DNA from: Sialis fuliginosa
Lineage: Eukaryota; Arthropoda; Insecta; Megaloptera; Sialidae
Length of the DNA stretch: 64,000 bases
NCBI GenBank assembly: GCA_961205875.1
Contig: OY540809.1
Coordinates: forward strand, 13,404,267-13,468,266
Direction: 5' to 3'
Below the pieces are notes generated by a model. It had not been told where the DNA came from and searched no databases. It saw nothing but the letters and a program-made list of their open reading frames with translations. Positions 1 to 12,475 of the stretch are shown here, piece by piece; positions within the stretch are counted from its first letter, which is position 1; each line of letters opens with the position of its first letter. A program made the translations under genes and the position numbers.

Positions 1-430
1 GTCAATTTTAAATATTATAACGAACTTTTAATTTGTTACTCTCAGCAGACCCTAATCAAATGAGTGTCAGTGTCTTTTTTAGACCTTATTTCAATAGTCG
101 AGAGTCTTAAATAATTTGTTTCCAGAATCATATTATTTTTTTGTAGGTTTATTTGAAAAATAGATAGAATATTCGTCAATTTTAAATATTAAAACGATCT
201 TTTAATTTGTTTCTCTCAGCAGACCCTACTTAAATGAGTGTCATCGTCTTTTTTATACCTTATTTAAATAGTTGAGAGCAGGAAATAATTTGTTTTCGGA
301 ATCATATTATTTTTTTGTAGGTTTATTTGAAAAATAGATAGAATATTCGTCAATTTTAAATATTAAAACGAACTTTTAATTTGTTACTCTTAGCAGACTC
401 TACTCATTGTCATTGTCTTTTTTAGACCTA
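1..430. repeat. Satellite-like tandem repeat, period about 174 bp
   Basis: 'GTCAATTTTAAATATTA' recurs at 1, 175 and 349, with the rest of the unit (CTCTCAGCAGACCCTA, TAGGTTTATTTGAAAAATAG) in the same order. About 2.5 copies are visible and the array runs off the left edge. Confidence 0.85.
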
Positions 431-3205
431 ACCTTCATGTACTTACATTTCTAACGCAAAAAAAAAAAAAAAAAAAAAAATGGGAGCCGAAAGATCTGCC
501 CAAGTAACAAATTCGGACACAAAAATTTTTACTCTAGCTTCAATAGTGGCTGAGATATCGCGAACCCTGCTAACTTTAGATTAAAGTTAGCAGGGTCTTA
601 GTTTTTTGAAAACGGCTCAAGGTACAAAATTAATTCTGGCGGGACAAAATAGCGACAAAAAAGTGACAAAATGACAAATACTTTTTTTTTGATCCTGCTA
701 AAAGTACCCTGCTAACTTTATATACATATAAACAAGAGAACAATAAAAACATTTGATAAAACTACATAAGATAATGAAATAAATTATAATACATTTAAAA
801 TATAAAATATAAAATGTAAAATAAAAAAAACTTACAATAATAAATAAAGAGGTATGTACCTACTTGTTTTTATTAGTAACATGAGTTCATGAGTACAAAA
901 AATAAGTCCATCAATCCCAAAAAACAGTATACCTTTTTTTAAAGTGACCAAGAATGGTGTCAGTATCTTGTATTTTTTTTTTGAGTCTAAATAAAAATTA
1001 CCTACATTTATTTATATTATTTTATAAAAGTTTAATAACACCTTACAGCCTAAGACCTCTTACACACAGTAAAAAAATGTATGTAATATAAAAAAAATAC
1101 ACTATCAATAAAACAAAAGAGCAAACAAAATCCAAAACAAACGACGAACACAAATGTCTTTTACATTTTTTGTGTATTTAAATACATGCATGTATGTGTG
1201 GACAGATAAGAACAAACAAAGCAATAGTCACCGCCTACTCTTCCACGGTATATACGTATTACAACCTTTTACCTCACATCGAGGCTGGTTTAAAAGCTTT
1301 TAGAGAGGACCGGTGACTATAGTTGATGTATCGACTGATCACATCTCTACACATTTAATGTCAGACCTACACTGATCACTCAGTCACTATCTGTTCTTTG
1401 CTAAATATTTAAAACTAGCTGTTACCCGTGACTTCGTCCGCGTGGAATTTATATTTTTTATCTAATCATTTTTTAGAATACAAACTAGTCTATGTCTATT
1501 TCATCAAGATCGGTTCATCGGTTTAGCCGTGAAAAGGTAACAGACAGGCAAATAGTTACGCATTTATAATATTACGGAATTATTGTTTAGGATTTAAAAA
1601 ATATATAGTTGAATTAAATTATTAAGTACAAACACGATTAGTTATTATTGTAATAAAAACCAAACAACACTTAAATTACCTACCTAACAAAAACGAATCA
1701 GAACAAAAAGTAAAAATAATTTTTGTTCTATTTAAACTTAAAAATTAATTATTGAAAACAAAATAATCAATTGACAATCAAAAGAATACCGGCCTGTGAT
1801 CATTCCCTCTGCCCTGCGTCTACTTGGCATGCTCATTCCTTGCCGCACGCCGCGACACTGGTCACCATATAATATGCGCGAATAATATGTTCCCGTAACA
1901 AAATATAGCCTATAACCTGGCCAAAAAACGTACCTATGAATTAAAAAATAAACCACGTAAATCTGATAAGTGGTTCTCGAGTGATAAGCGCACTAACGGA
2001 CAGGCAGAAAGACAGACAGACGATGAGCTTTGTACATCCAGTAGTTTTTATGTTATACTGCAGACGGACGGACAGGCGGACAAAATAGCTTCACTGATAG
2101 AGTTTCCGTTTTTAACGCTACAAAACGATTAGCTAATTTTGAAAAAAATTGGAAAATCAGACAATTTTATACAATTTTTTTAATTAGAATTAATCTTGAC
2201 TTCTGAATAGAAGTTTAGTCTTCTCGCTTTCGTTGAATTAAATTTAAAAAATATATAATATATTCGATGATGCTCTCTAATCATTTCTTTTGTTTATTCT
2301 ACCTTTAATTTTACAACCATAGTTGTCTCTATATATAATTTAAAACAAAGAACACATTATTTTGTAACAGTAACTTAAGATATTTCCACTCTGCATAGAA
2401 CAGACAACCACAACGAACACACCTAGGTGAGTTAGTGTACGACGTTTGACACCTCTAACAGACATTTGTTTCTATCGCGTGCGCCCGATTGTTTTCAATG
2501 ATAACATATTGTCTTCTGAAAGCAAGTTTTTATTTTAATATTTCCGTTTTTACGTGTCTAAGTTTCTGCTACGTGTTAGCAAATATTTATCCGAATGTTG
2601 ATATAATAGATTTTTTTGTTTTTGTTTTATATTACTTATAATTGTAAATTTCTTGTATGCAATACTAAATCTGTTCTAATATCTCGGAATTTTGAAGAAA
2701 AATTCATCCCATTAATTTTGAATGTAGGAGGGGGGGGGCTCTTAAAAAATCTGTAGATATCCTATAGATGGACAGACAGACAGACACTCTTCAATAAGTT
2801 TTTCGTTTTTAACAGAGCTAAAAAAAAGTTAGGCACATTAGAAAAATGTTTTTGTCGGTGAGGTCAAACTAATTTTTAATATGCCAGAGGGTTCACATAT
2901 AAATGTGCTAGGGGCTCAAAATTTGTAGTTGAGCCAGTGTTATTATACCCAACATTCCAAAAATCGATTTTGATCTTCTCTGAATCCATTCTGAATATTT
3001 TCGCCATGATCTGTCTGTACACATTGTAATTCAAATTCAACAAATCGTAGAAGGGTGCAATTTTATATTTAAGGTTAATTTTTATCTCGGAAGAAAACTT
3101 CCTATTTTCGAAAACGATCTTTCAACCTGAAACGGATGAAACTCGTGTTATAATATTAATTAAAATAAACCCTTCAAAAAATGACTAAATTATCATAAAT
3201 AAAAT
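431..3205. other. Non-coding stretch, degraded repeats
   Basis: No coding exon recognised. It holds an A tract of about 20 (460-480), a perfect 15-bp stem with 3-nt loop (564-596, ACCCTGCTAACTTTA), a degraded SINE/RTE-tail repeat (1423-1571, 'CTAGCTGTTACCCGTGACTTC...GTTTAGCCGTGAAAAGGTAAC') and, at about 830-975, one end of the TA-flanked MITE family found complete at 10039 and 42399. Confidence 0.6.
564..596. repeat. Perfect 15-bp hairpin
   Basis: ACCCTGCTAACTTTA, loop GAT, then its exact reverse complement. The same arm recurs at about 704-719, so these may be the ends of a small (about 140-bp) palindromic element. Confidence 0.6.
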
Positions 3206-3761
3206 CAGTACCGGTTTTAGGGGGGGGGGGGGCGAACCAGGGCGCCAGGCCAGGTGGGGCGGCGCACAATGGAGCATAAGTCACTTTTTTGGTTCAAATC
3301 AGTGTACAGGCTGTAATTTTTTAGTAAACTTTTTTTATCTTTAATTTTTTGTCGATCAGTTAAACCCGATTAAGCAAAAAATATAGCTAAATATTTGATA
3401 CCTGCTAACTGACAAATATTTATTCAGCAACCCAGAAAACCTTTAATAAGGTATTAACTGAAATACTAACTAATCAACCTATTTGTTGATTTATCAATTT
3501 TAAGTTGTTCATAATAGGGGAAGGAGGTCTCGACGGTCTTAGGGCATTTGATAGTCTTAAAGTTAATGATGTAAGCTATATTTAAAAAAAAAGTTTGAAT
3601 CTGTAGGATCGCGCCAAGCTGAGATATGAATTATTCAACTTATTTGTTAATTTTTCAATTTTAATTGACATTTTCGGTGATTTTTTTACATTTTTTTAGG
3701 GGGAGAGAGGGCTGAAAAATAAATCTCGCCGAGGGCGCCATATTTGCTAAGACCGGCACTG
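3206..3761. mobile_element. hAT-type non-autonomous element with perfect 8-bp TSD
   Basis: Begins CAGTACCGGTTTTAG and ends CTAAGACCGGCACTG, imperfect inverted ends of the CAG...CTG hAT kind. It is flanked on both sides by AATAAAAT (3198-3205 and 3762-3769). 556 bp, no transposase frame. Contains a 13-base G tract near the left end. A second copy starts at 37123. Confidence 0.85.
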
Positions 3762-3769
3762 AATAAAAT

Positions 3770-5731
3770 TAAAAACACATTTTTTTTAGTACCTATAAGT
3801 GATTTTATCATATAATTTGAATATATTACAATTTTAATAAGTGATTTAGAATTCTACTTATTCATTTCATTACCTTTATAAGCATCCACTTAACTCAACA
3901 TAATCTTTTCCAAACTACAAAAAAATCGAGTGTAGATTCTATACATTAAAATAAAAATGTATATTTACAAAATTCAAACATTCCAAGATCCATTTCAAAA
4001 AGTCACTTTTGAATTGTTAAACAAACAATAAATACCAGGTATGATGAGAAAAAATCTCCATTTTTAAACATATCGCACCCAGCGCTCTTTGATATAATGC
4101 CCCGAAATGGAAAGTAAACACGCGTCTGTATCGGAGGCAGCCTCCTCAGACCAGCAGGTGAAAAACGTACTAACTTCATCTACAAACATTGCTCAGCCAA
4201 TCAGGGATCGGCAAACAAAAGCAATTGTTTAATGTCAAATGTGTAAACTTGAACGTAATTATTTGGTTAAGAAATTTCGAAGAAATCTTAATTCCAGAGT
4301 TAAAAAAAATTGTCAAATGCGAGTCGAGTATCGCGTATTAGTGTCTCGTACCGTAGTTTTTCAATTTATTCGATTATGTATTATTGGCTCAAAAATGGTT
4401 ATAATCGTTAGGAAAGTTTACGATATTGCAGCAGTTTTAATAATATATTAATACAATTTTTGAAATTAATTATTTTGGTTAAGAAATCTCGAAGAAATGT
4501 TAATTCTAGAGTTTAAAAAAATTGTCAAATGCGAGTCGAGCATCGCGTATTAGTGTCTCGTATCGTAGTTTTTCAATTTATTTGATTATGTATTATTGGC
4601 TCAAAAATGGTTATAATCGTTAGAAAAGTTCATGATATTATAGCAGTTGAAATATTATATTTATTTATTAATACTATTTTGAAAAAATACGTAAGTGTGA
4701 TAACGACTGATAATTTTCCTTTGATCCTGGCATCATTTCCATTTTTTCAGATTTTTCTCATTCATATCGAAGATACGGACAGGGATCAAATATTTTTACG
4801 ATATTTTTTTATATTGTTAAACGAAGATTTTATTTTATTAATATAATTATTCCAAATTTAAATGTAGAGAAAATAAAAATACCTATACAATTATTATAAG
4901 AACTGAAAAAGTATAAATATATGTATCAAAACAGATTACATATCATTAAAAATTAATATCTCCAAGCTAGCAAAAATAAAAGTAAGTAGATGTAATTTAT
5001 TTTGACTGACAAATGATTCCATATTTAAATGTCATAATTACAACTGCAGGCAGTTCCGTGTAAATAATTATGTAAATGAATAATTACTTTTATTAATAAT
5101 CTGGATTATTATAATGCAATAAAACGTGATCCGTCCAAGATGTGTTTTTTATTTATTCTTTAATTGTTGTTACACGGATACGATATATTTCACACAAAAA
5201 ATGCATCCTTGTTTTATTTTTTTCTCTAATAAACATTTTATTTTATATTTTAAGTTTATTTATATTATATTCATATAAAACATTGGGAACATTTTTTTTT
5301 GCTATAGCCCTCCTAATAACCTCACATATTTAGGTCTATCATTTAGTGAAAAAACCTTAATTGTTTAAACAAATTTTCAAATGAACTTTTACGATTTTTC
5401 TTCAATTTTTGAAAATATGATACTTTTACAAATAAGAGTAGGAAAGGCTAGACAAAATGGACTACATACTCTATAATACACGCAAATATAAAGAATAATA
5501 AAATATGATGATTTAACCCCCTTAGAGTGAATTACCGCAGTAATAAAAAAATGCATTTTTTACCTCGATTTCCTCTAACTATTCCCAAAGAATCATAATT
5601 TGTTGAAATTGCGAATTCAGGATCTTCCCTTGTTAGAATTCTTTATCAATTTTTTAATTTAATAGAACTATTTTTAAAACAGAAATTAGAAAAAAATCAT
5701 TTAGATAAAATTTGCAGAAAATTTTACTATC
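3770..5731. other. Non-coding stretch with one tandem duplication
   Basis: Contains a two-copy tandem duplication of about 213 bp (about 4255-4680; 'GTTAAGAAATCTCGAAGAAAT', 'TTGTCAAATGCGAGTCGAG', 'GGTTATAATCGTTAG' recur in order). Otherwise AT-rich with no gene recognised. Confidence 0.6.
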
Positions 5732-5744
5732 TATAATTTACGTT

Positions 5745-5902
5745 GGTTGAATCGTGTTAGAAAGAAGCGTGTTAAAAGAGCCCTGAAGATGTCAACTGTA
5801 ATGTGTGACGAAACGTTGGCCGATAACACGACCAAACTGACGCGGCTTAACCCAGAAGCCAAGATCCATATCAAGATCACCGCGGAAGCCTCAAGACTTG
5901 TA
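5745..5902 (+). mobile_element. 158-bp insertion with 13-bp TSD and hammerhead-like core
   Basis: TATAATTTACGTT occurs directly before (5732-5744) and after (5903-5915) a 158-bp segment far richer in GC than its surroundings. A long TSD implies target-primed retrotransposition. Inside are CTGAAGA (5783-5789), a short helix (GTCA/TGAC) and GAAA (5810-5813), the invariant boxes of a hammerhead ribozyme, as found at Penelope-like element ends. GAGCC just before the core can pair with GGCTT downstream. The cleavage triplet is not certain, so activity is only inferred. Confidence 0.65.
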
Positions 5903-5951
5903 TATAATTTACGTTAATATCCCGAAATACACACACAAAAAAATTACTTAA

Positions 5952-6681
5952 GGTATTTCTCGGGGAGAAACAAGGTACGCTATATGCTAGAAAAGGAAAA
6001 AAAAAGTGTAGTATAAAATCAAGATAACCGTAGTATAAATTAAAATAAAATTTGGCAACGTTGAGCATATATTTTCTATTGCGCATGCGCGACTTTTGTT
6101 TTCCCGATGACAGCTACATATTATTTAATGTTTTGATGTGATAACTTGTACTGTTATTTGCAGCTGAATTTGTTATATATTATAAGTTTATAATTAAGAA
6201 ATAGTTTTTATTATTTTTATTATTCCTTGAAATTAAAAGAACAATATATTCAGCACGTCCAATTTTTAAATACCGCGCCAATTGTCAATACTTTGCGGCG
6301 TTGTCATAGCTAGTATCGTGATATTTTTTATCAGAAAATAAGTTTTTATTTTACTTATAACTTAAAAACGGGGTGGTAAAAATACTTTTATATTTATTTT
6401 TATATTAACTCCAATTATATTTATTTAGTTTTTCTCAAAATTTCATAAATTTCTTGATCTTCCTTCGCATAAAATTGTTTACTTTTTCATTGAAAATCCA
6501 CTTAAAATATCGCAATCCCTATACTCGCAATGTTAAATTTTTGATTTTATTTTGTCGATATCTTCGCTCACAGATGGTGAATCTTTTTATGATTTTGAAT
6601 GGAGCTTCTAATAACCTTTTTTTAGTTTTTTTACAAAATTTGAGCTTACTCTTGAATCTTTTAATTTTTCCGAGAAATACC
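5952..6681. mobile_element. TTAA-flanked MITE (piggyBac/Kolobok-like)
   Basis: TTAA|GGTATTTCTCGG at the left and CCGAGAAATACC|TTAA at the right: a perfect 12-bp inverted terminus and 4-bp TTAA duplication, 730 bp apart. No transposase frame. TTAA targets are used by piggyBac and Kolobok superfamilies; which one is not decidable here. Confidence 0.7.
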
Positions 6682-6689
6682 TTAAAGCA

Positions 6690-8431
6690 AGAATAAACAG
6701 AGAATTTATTATTTTCATCCTACAATATTGTTTTAAAGAAAATCAATGGATTTTTAAAATCAAAATAGTTTTCGATATACATACATGTATGAAACAAGAA
6801 TTCACATGTCCAATGCAATTTTTTTCTCTGTGCTAAATAATTTTTGAAAGGAAAAAATGACATGTAGCAAAAACTAGTTTTGTAATAATATTACAATCAC
6901 AATCTAATCTTTAGCTTGTCAGTCTCGTCACATTCTATCGTTATCGTGCATTCTGTCAGATCTAACACCTCTAGAGTTTCGGGCACCAATTAGCACCAAT
7001 GTAATAATGACGTAAGATAGAGTTCCGCGCTAACCGAGTCCACTCAACGCGTGAGATATAACGTATTGATGTTAATTAACACCCCCCTATGAAATTTATT
7101 TAGGGTTTTACGGGCTTTTCGGTTCAAGTGGTAGGTAGATATTTTTTATTAGAGGTGTTATTTTTAAATGTTGTTAAATATTCGATATTATTGTTTAATA
7201 CATGCCCCTTATACACGTTGACTTGGGTCAAGAAATTTTTGTTTTATATACATACAAGCTGCTACCCGCGGCTTCGCTTGCGTGGATTTCGAAACCCCCA
7301 ACCCCATGATATTTTTTCAGCCGGATGGAATGAAATTAATTACAACCATTCATATGTAAAAGTGTGAAATATAATTTTTTTCTATATTTTGGTTTTCATT
7401 CATTATGCAAAATCGTAAATATCTTGACTGCTATGCGAGATAGGGGGCTGTTTTTCCTAATACCCCACATCTGTGGTATTTTTCCCGCCGGATCGAATAA
7501 AACTAATAACAACCCTTCATATGTGACAGGGGGTGAAATATTTATTACTAAAAAAAATTCCCCATACAAATTTTTCATCCCTTTTGCAATCCCTTAAGGG
7601 TTCAATTTTCGAGATACGAAGTAGCCTATGTCCGTCCTCGAGATACAAGCTATCTCACTGCAAAATTTCATCAAGATCAGTTCAGCGGTTTAGCCGTGAA
7701 AAGGTAACAAACAGACAGAAAGACAGACAGACACACTTTCGCATTTATAGTATTAGTATGGATAATATAACGAAAACAATATTTTCTTAATATGAGAAAT
7801 TTTTTACCTGTGTGTTAAACAGTTGCTAAAATTTTTAATTAAATATTTTACAGAATAAAAGGATTTTAATATTTAATTATATTGTAAACATAAATGAACA
7901 CTGTTATGCACTGATGTATCGACCCACAAAGAGCTCATTTCGAAATATCGATGTTTTTGATGCGCGCAAAAATAATTCTACTTTTTATTAAAAAGTAATT
8001 TGAAATTTAATTATTAATTTAATAATGAATAAAATCTGAAAAAACTGTTTTTCATTAAAAAATTATATTTTAGCAAGTTGATACATTAGTGTACCAGAAA
8101 AAAGTACGTTTTTTTGAAAAAAAAGTAGATTTTGACGTAAAGAACACGATAATTCCCCCTTTTAAAGGAGTTCATACCTTTCTAGAGGTTCACAAACAAA
8201 TAAATTCTTGTAAATGTACAAAATTTGACTAAATTCTTTTGTGTTTTTGATTTCATTAAAAGTGATTTTATTTTATAGAAATTTGAAATTTTCAAACCGC
8301 AGGTCTGTATCTCAAACCGTTCTTCATATAAAGCCTCAAAATTTTGGAGAAAAATGGCCGTTATTTTCAAATCGGTGATCGAATCTGATTTTGGTTGACG
8401 AATATGAAATCAGCGTGTTAAAATCTATATA
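6690..8431. repeat. Dispersed repeats, no gene
   Basis: Includes a copy of the SINE/RTE-tail family at 7255-7761 ('GCTGCTACCCGCGGCTTCG' to 'TTTCGCATTTATAGTATTAGTATGGAT' in parts), and at 7905-8090 a 'TTATGCACTGATGTATC...GATACATTAGTGTA' inverted-end repeat related to that at about 50589-50905. No exon recognised. Confidence 0.6.
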
Positions 8432-8607
8432 CAGTGGAACCTCGTTAGTACGTTAATGAAGGAACTGGAGGGAAATCACGTACTAACAAGAAAAACATAA
8501 TAACGAAAATTTTTAACAGAATGGGTTTTATGAAAAATGCCGGGACTTAAAAAACGTACTATTGCAAAAAACACACTTAATCCATACATATTAACGAGGT
8601 TTTACTG
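8432..8607. mobile_element. pogo/Tigger-like MITE
   Basis: 176 bp: TA|CAGTGGAACCTCGTTAGTAC at the left, TTAACGAGGTTTTACTG|TA at the right. TA duplication with CAGT ends and the AACCTCGTTA motif are typical of pogo-like Tc1/mariner derivatives. Confidence 0.8.
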
Positions 8608-10038
8608 TAATGACTTAAAAAGGGTATTTTTCAAGTAATTTAGAATCACTATTAATCGATAGAAAATCAATGATTTTCTACAAAATCCTTTTAAGTAAAA
8701 ATCATCACATATACGTATATTTTATTATTTAATGACCATAATCAAGTAAAACTCTCTCTCTCTAGATGCAATGAAATGGTAATAGCCACATATAAATTCT
8801 CTGAAGGTAGAGATACCTAATTTGTTTTATTGCACTAGAAACGTTTTATATTTTATTTATCAGTGCAGACGTGTGTAATATATAGATGTTAAGCTATCCT
8901 GAAAACGTGATAGACAGTTTTAATGTTTTATTAACAACATGATTAGTAAATATGTATATTCCAACCGTTATATAGTTTTGTAATTAGATATTGCACTTGT
9001 TTACAATCCGGTATTTTTTGTACCGATGTCACAAACGATAGTTACCAGTTATTTATTGTACCAATCAAAATCCTTATCTCATAAAATTCAAGTAAAAGTA
9101 TCAAAATTAAAACAAAATTATTTATTGCTTCCTCGCAATATCGAAGATACAAGAAGCTTTGTGATCGTTTTAGAATGAGACAAAAAAATTATTCTTCGAT
9201 TTCGAAATTTTAAATTGATCTTTCCGTTTTAGGTCAGGACAAACACTTTTCGTTCTGTGTCTGTCTATCTGTCCGTCTGTCTGTTTGTTTAAGAATTGTA
9301 TAAAAATTAAATGGTTAACCAATTCCAGGCAATTTATCTAAACACTTCCGGTTTTTATTTAAATTTTCAATAATTAATTACCTTTGGTGAATTTAGCACG
9401 AGGAAGCACTGTGCATTTACTTGGCAGATGTTTTTTTAAATTTCGTTGAGTACCCTCCCCCCCTCTACTTTCCTTATGTAAAATTTTCTATTTATTTAAT
9501 ACATACCTAATTTAAAAATGGTTTAATATTGATTCGAGATTTTACAGATAAGTAAGACAATTAAAAAAATATCATAAAATTTAACGCTTGTATCAAATAT
9601 TCGACATTTTTAGAATTTCCTTAACAGTATTAGTTCAGTTGATATTTATTATTATTTTATTTGAATAGTTAATTAATTTGAATTCTTCTATAACAATCTG
9701 AAGAATAATCTTTAATGGTATCTATAACATGTCAAAAACCGATTTGAATTAATTTAAAATACATTGGCAGTAATTAAAGAAGTATGCGGTCTTGTCGCTG
9801 ATATTTTAAATTGCTGTATTGATAATTATTTCCTCTTATTAATAGAATAGGGACTCATTTATCTACAAATATTTGAGATAAACAATTATTTGAATATTTC
9901 AGCTGGGAATTAATTATGCAAAAAATAATTAAATGATAATAATTTTTAAATTAGTCTAATATTTTGATGTCTTTTAGTGATCTAACTTCAAAGGATGCTG
10001 CACCTTTTAAAACTATTTTCGCTTGTGCTGCGTAAATA
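8608..10038. other. AT-rich stretch, nothing recognised
   Basis: No coding exon, RNA gene or element with defined ends found. A short CTGTC/TGTC microsatellite-like run at 9253-9285. Confidence 0.5.
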
Positions 10039-10522
10039 AGGTATTGGCACCAGTCTTGGTCCCTTTAAGAACAAGGTATACCTACTATTTTTTTGGAATT
10101 GATGGGCTTTTTTTTGTAATTCTCATAAACTCATGTTAATAATTAAACAAGTACCTCTTTATGTTGTTTATGTTTTTTTTCCAGTAATGTATGAAGTAAA
10201 ACCAGTAATGGTCATTTGCTAATGATTACAAAATGACAAATACAACGACGGAAAATAATCGTAAAATTTAAAACAATATGAAGTAGATGATGTGATAATA
10301 TAATAATTAATAAATAAATTATACTAATAATTAGTTTAAATGTCCACCATTTTGACACCCAATAGCCGTTTGTTATCAAATTAAGCTGTTTAACAGTTTA
10401 ATGTCTATAGATTATGATTCAGTAATGGCAGTAATCAAATATTAATAAATATTTCTAATTTAGTAGATTTAATTTAACAAGATTCCAACACTGGTGTATG
10501 ATCCAAGACTGGTGCCAGATCT
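10039..10522. mobile_element. TA-flanked MITE, family copy 1
   Basis: TA|AGGTATTGGCACCAGTCTT ... AAGACTGGTGCCAGATCT|TA, 484 bp, terminal inverted repeats of about 18 bp. Shares most internal sequence ('TGTCCACCATTTTGACACC', 'GTAATCATTAG'-type blocks) with the reverse-oriented copy at 42399-42964. Confidence 0.75.
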
Positions 10523-11308
10523 TAGTTAGCGATAAGTGAAAACAATGTAGATTAAAGTTATATATATATACGGATCCAATGCGATAAGTTTGAATAATAA
10601 TTTCGAGTGAAATGAAAATATTCTCTTTAAGATTGAAAAAAATTTTACTTCCTCTGAAGTTAAATGCTATGACAAATTATTATCAAATGTTTTTTTAGTG
10701 TTTCGTCGAGTTTTTACCCACCCCTTCTAAAAAAATGATTTTCTATACCACTCATAAAACCATTTTTTTTAAATCACCAAAAATCGACCCCTGAGCGTTA
10801 ACAAATTCCTAAACCCTACCAACTTCCAAAACCACATACAACAGAACCTGATGACCATGTTAGCGGTGCTCTGTCGGTGGTAAGCGCGGTGTGGGCGTGA
10901 TGTTTGTGCAACATGCTCGGGCATACGCGACGCTACATTACACCGGTCTTACCCTTCCCCTCTCTCTCACACACACAAACCACTCGTGGGTCAATGTTTA
11001 CCCAATACTCACTGGTCTGTGGTTGTTGACACAACAATCACCCCCTCCCCCCCCACACACACGTAAACCCCCTACCACATTAGTTATAAATGTAAAATAC
11101 CTGTGTTTCTTATTATATCCATACTAATATTATAAATGCAAAAGTTTAACTTTTCACGGCTAAACCGCTAAATTGATCTTGATGCAATTTGGCACGGAGA
11201 TAGCTTGCATCTGGAGAAAGGGCATAGGCTACTTTGTATCTCGAAATATTGAAGAAGAAGAAATAAATTATACACAGACAAAGTCGCGGATAACTGCTAG
11301 TTATTTAA
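10523..11308. other. Non-coding, with a GC-richer island and a reversed SINE/RTE-tail repeat
   Basis: 10850-11080 is unusually GC-rich (GCGGTGTGGGCGTGATG, CA and C runs) but has no open frame I recognise. 11122-11300 is a reverse copy of the dispersed tail family ('CATACTAATATTATAAATGC', 'TTTTCACGGCTAAACCGCT'). Confidence 0.5.
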
Positions 11309-11995
11309 GGGGGCAGACCCAATTAGAATTTTGAAAAAATCAATTTTTTTGCATTTTCTCAAAGTAGAATATTTCAAAAGTATTCTCTGAAAATATCAGA
11401 CAAATGTCCTGAAATAGACGATTCAGTGTAAGTTCCAAAATAAATTTTTTATCTGCATGCAAATCGTAATCATAACTTTAAACGCGTTTTTCTCGAAACC
11501 ATGTTTTCAAAGTCGGTGATCACTGTAACTTGATGCCGATCGGTTTGAAATTTTTCTCTCTTATTCTATACATAATTGTCCTCCGGATGGACGAAGGATT
11601 TTTTTTATAACCGAAAATGTGAGTGAAATTTTAGTCGAATAAAGAACTTTGACTTTCAACATCCGCCATTTTGTGAAAATTCAAAATTTTTCAAATCCCT
11701 TCGTCCATCCGTAGCATTATGTCATTAACTAATGATCCCTTTTTTTTTTTTTTTTTATTTCAGATGATCTAGTGACGAGTAGCAGTGATCACGGCAAAAC
11801 ACTTTTTTTTGGACCCCTCCCAAATTTGCTGTATCCCACTAATTTTTAAATATTTTGCCATAAAAAAATTATAATATTTTCTGTAAATACATATCTTTCA
11901 TGTGGAAAAACATTTGTTCTTAATTATTTTAATGCGTGGCCAAAAAAAATCCTACAAAAGAGCTTTTTTTGGAAGTCCCAACTGAGTCTGCCCCC
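11309..11995. mobile_element. TTAA-flanked MITE, 687 bp
   Basis: TTAA|GGGGGCAGACCCAATTAG at the left and CTGAGTCTGCCCCC|TTAA at the right. No coding capacity seen. Kolobok- or piggyBac-type by target site. Confidence 0.75.
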
Positions 11996-11999
11996 TTAA

Positions 12000-12475
12000 G
12001 GGAGCAAATTAAACGCGCGCTATTTTAAATAAACTATTCTAACACTTAATAAACTATTATAACATTTATAAACAATATTTTTGTGTTTCATCAATAGTTA
12101 ATATAAACAAGCCTTAAGAAAATACTTTTTGTTCATTAAAGAAATAAAATGATACATAAAAACAATTGTTCCTTAAAATGGCTAAATGAGTATTAGGTTG
12201 GTGGAATTTGTACTAAATGAGCAATATCATGTATTTATATAATATTTTATAAATCGTACAGAGTTGATATTCTAATAAAATACAAGTTAACTGTTCTTTG
12301 TTAGGATAATCTATTGGAGCGAAATCTAGTTGATTAGTTTTGGGTTGGTTAGTTTTCGTTAGGTTAGTATAGGTCAGGTTAGGTCTATTCTAACACATCA
12401 ACACGTGATCTTTGATAGTTGTGACGTAGGTAACGGCATATTCTTCAGGTTGAGGGGAGGGGGGGGAGGTAATGG
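12000..12475 (+). repeat. About 480-bp repeat, left arm of an inverted pair
   Basis: Starts GGGAGCAAATTAAA and contains 'AGGTTGGTTAGTTTTCGTTA' and 'TCTATTCTAACACATCAACA'. The reverse complement, roughly 80 percent alike by eye, is at about 16730-17187. The pair may be long terminal inverted repeats of a 5.2-kb element or two independent insertions. Confidence 0.6.

Noticed and set aside
12345-12391. TTAGGTTAG / CCTAACCTAAC motifs, also at 16806-16820, resembling the insect telomere repeat TTAGG
   Set aside because: Only a few irregular units within a dispersed repeat; not a telomeric array.
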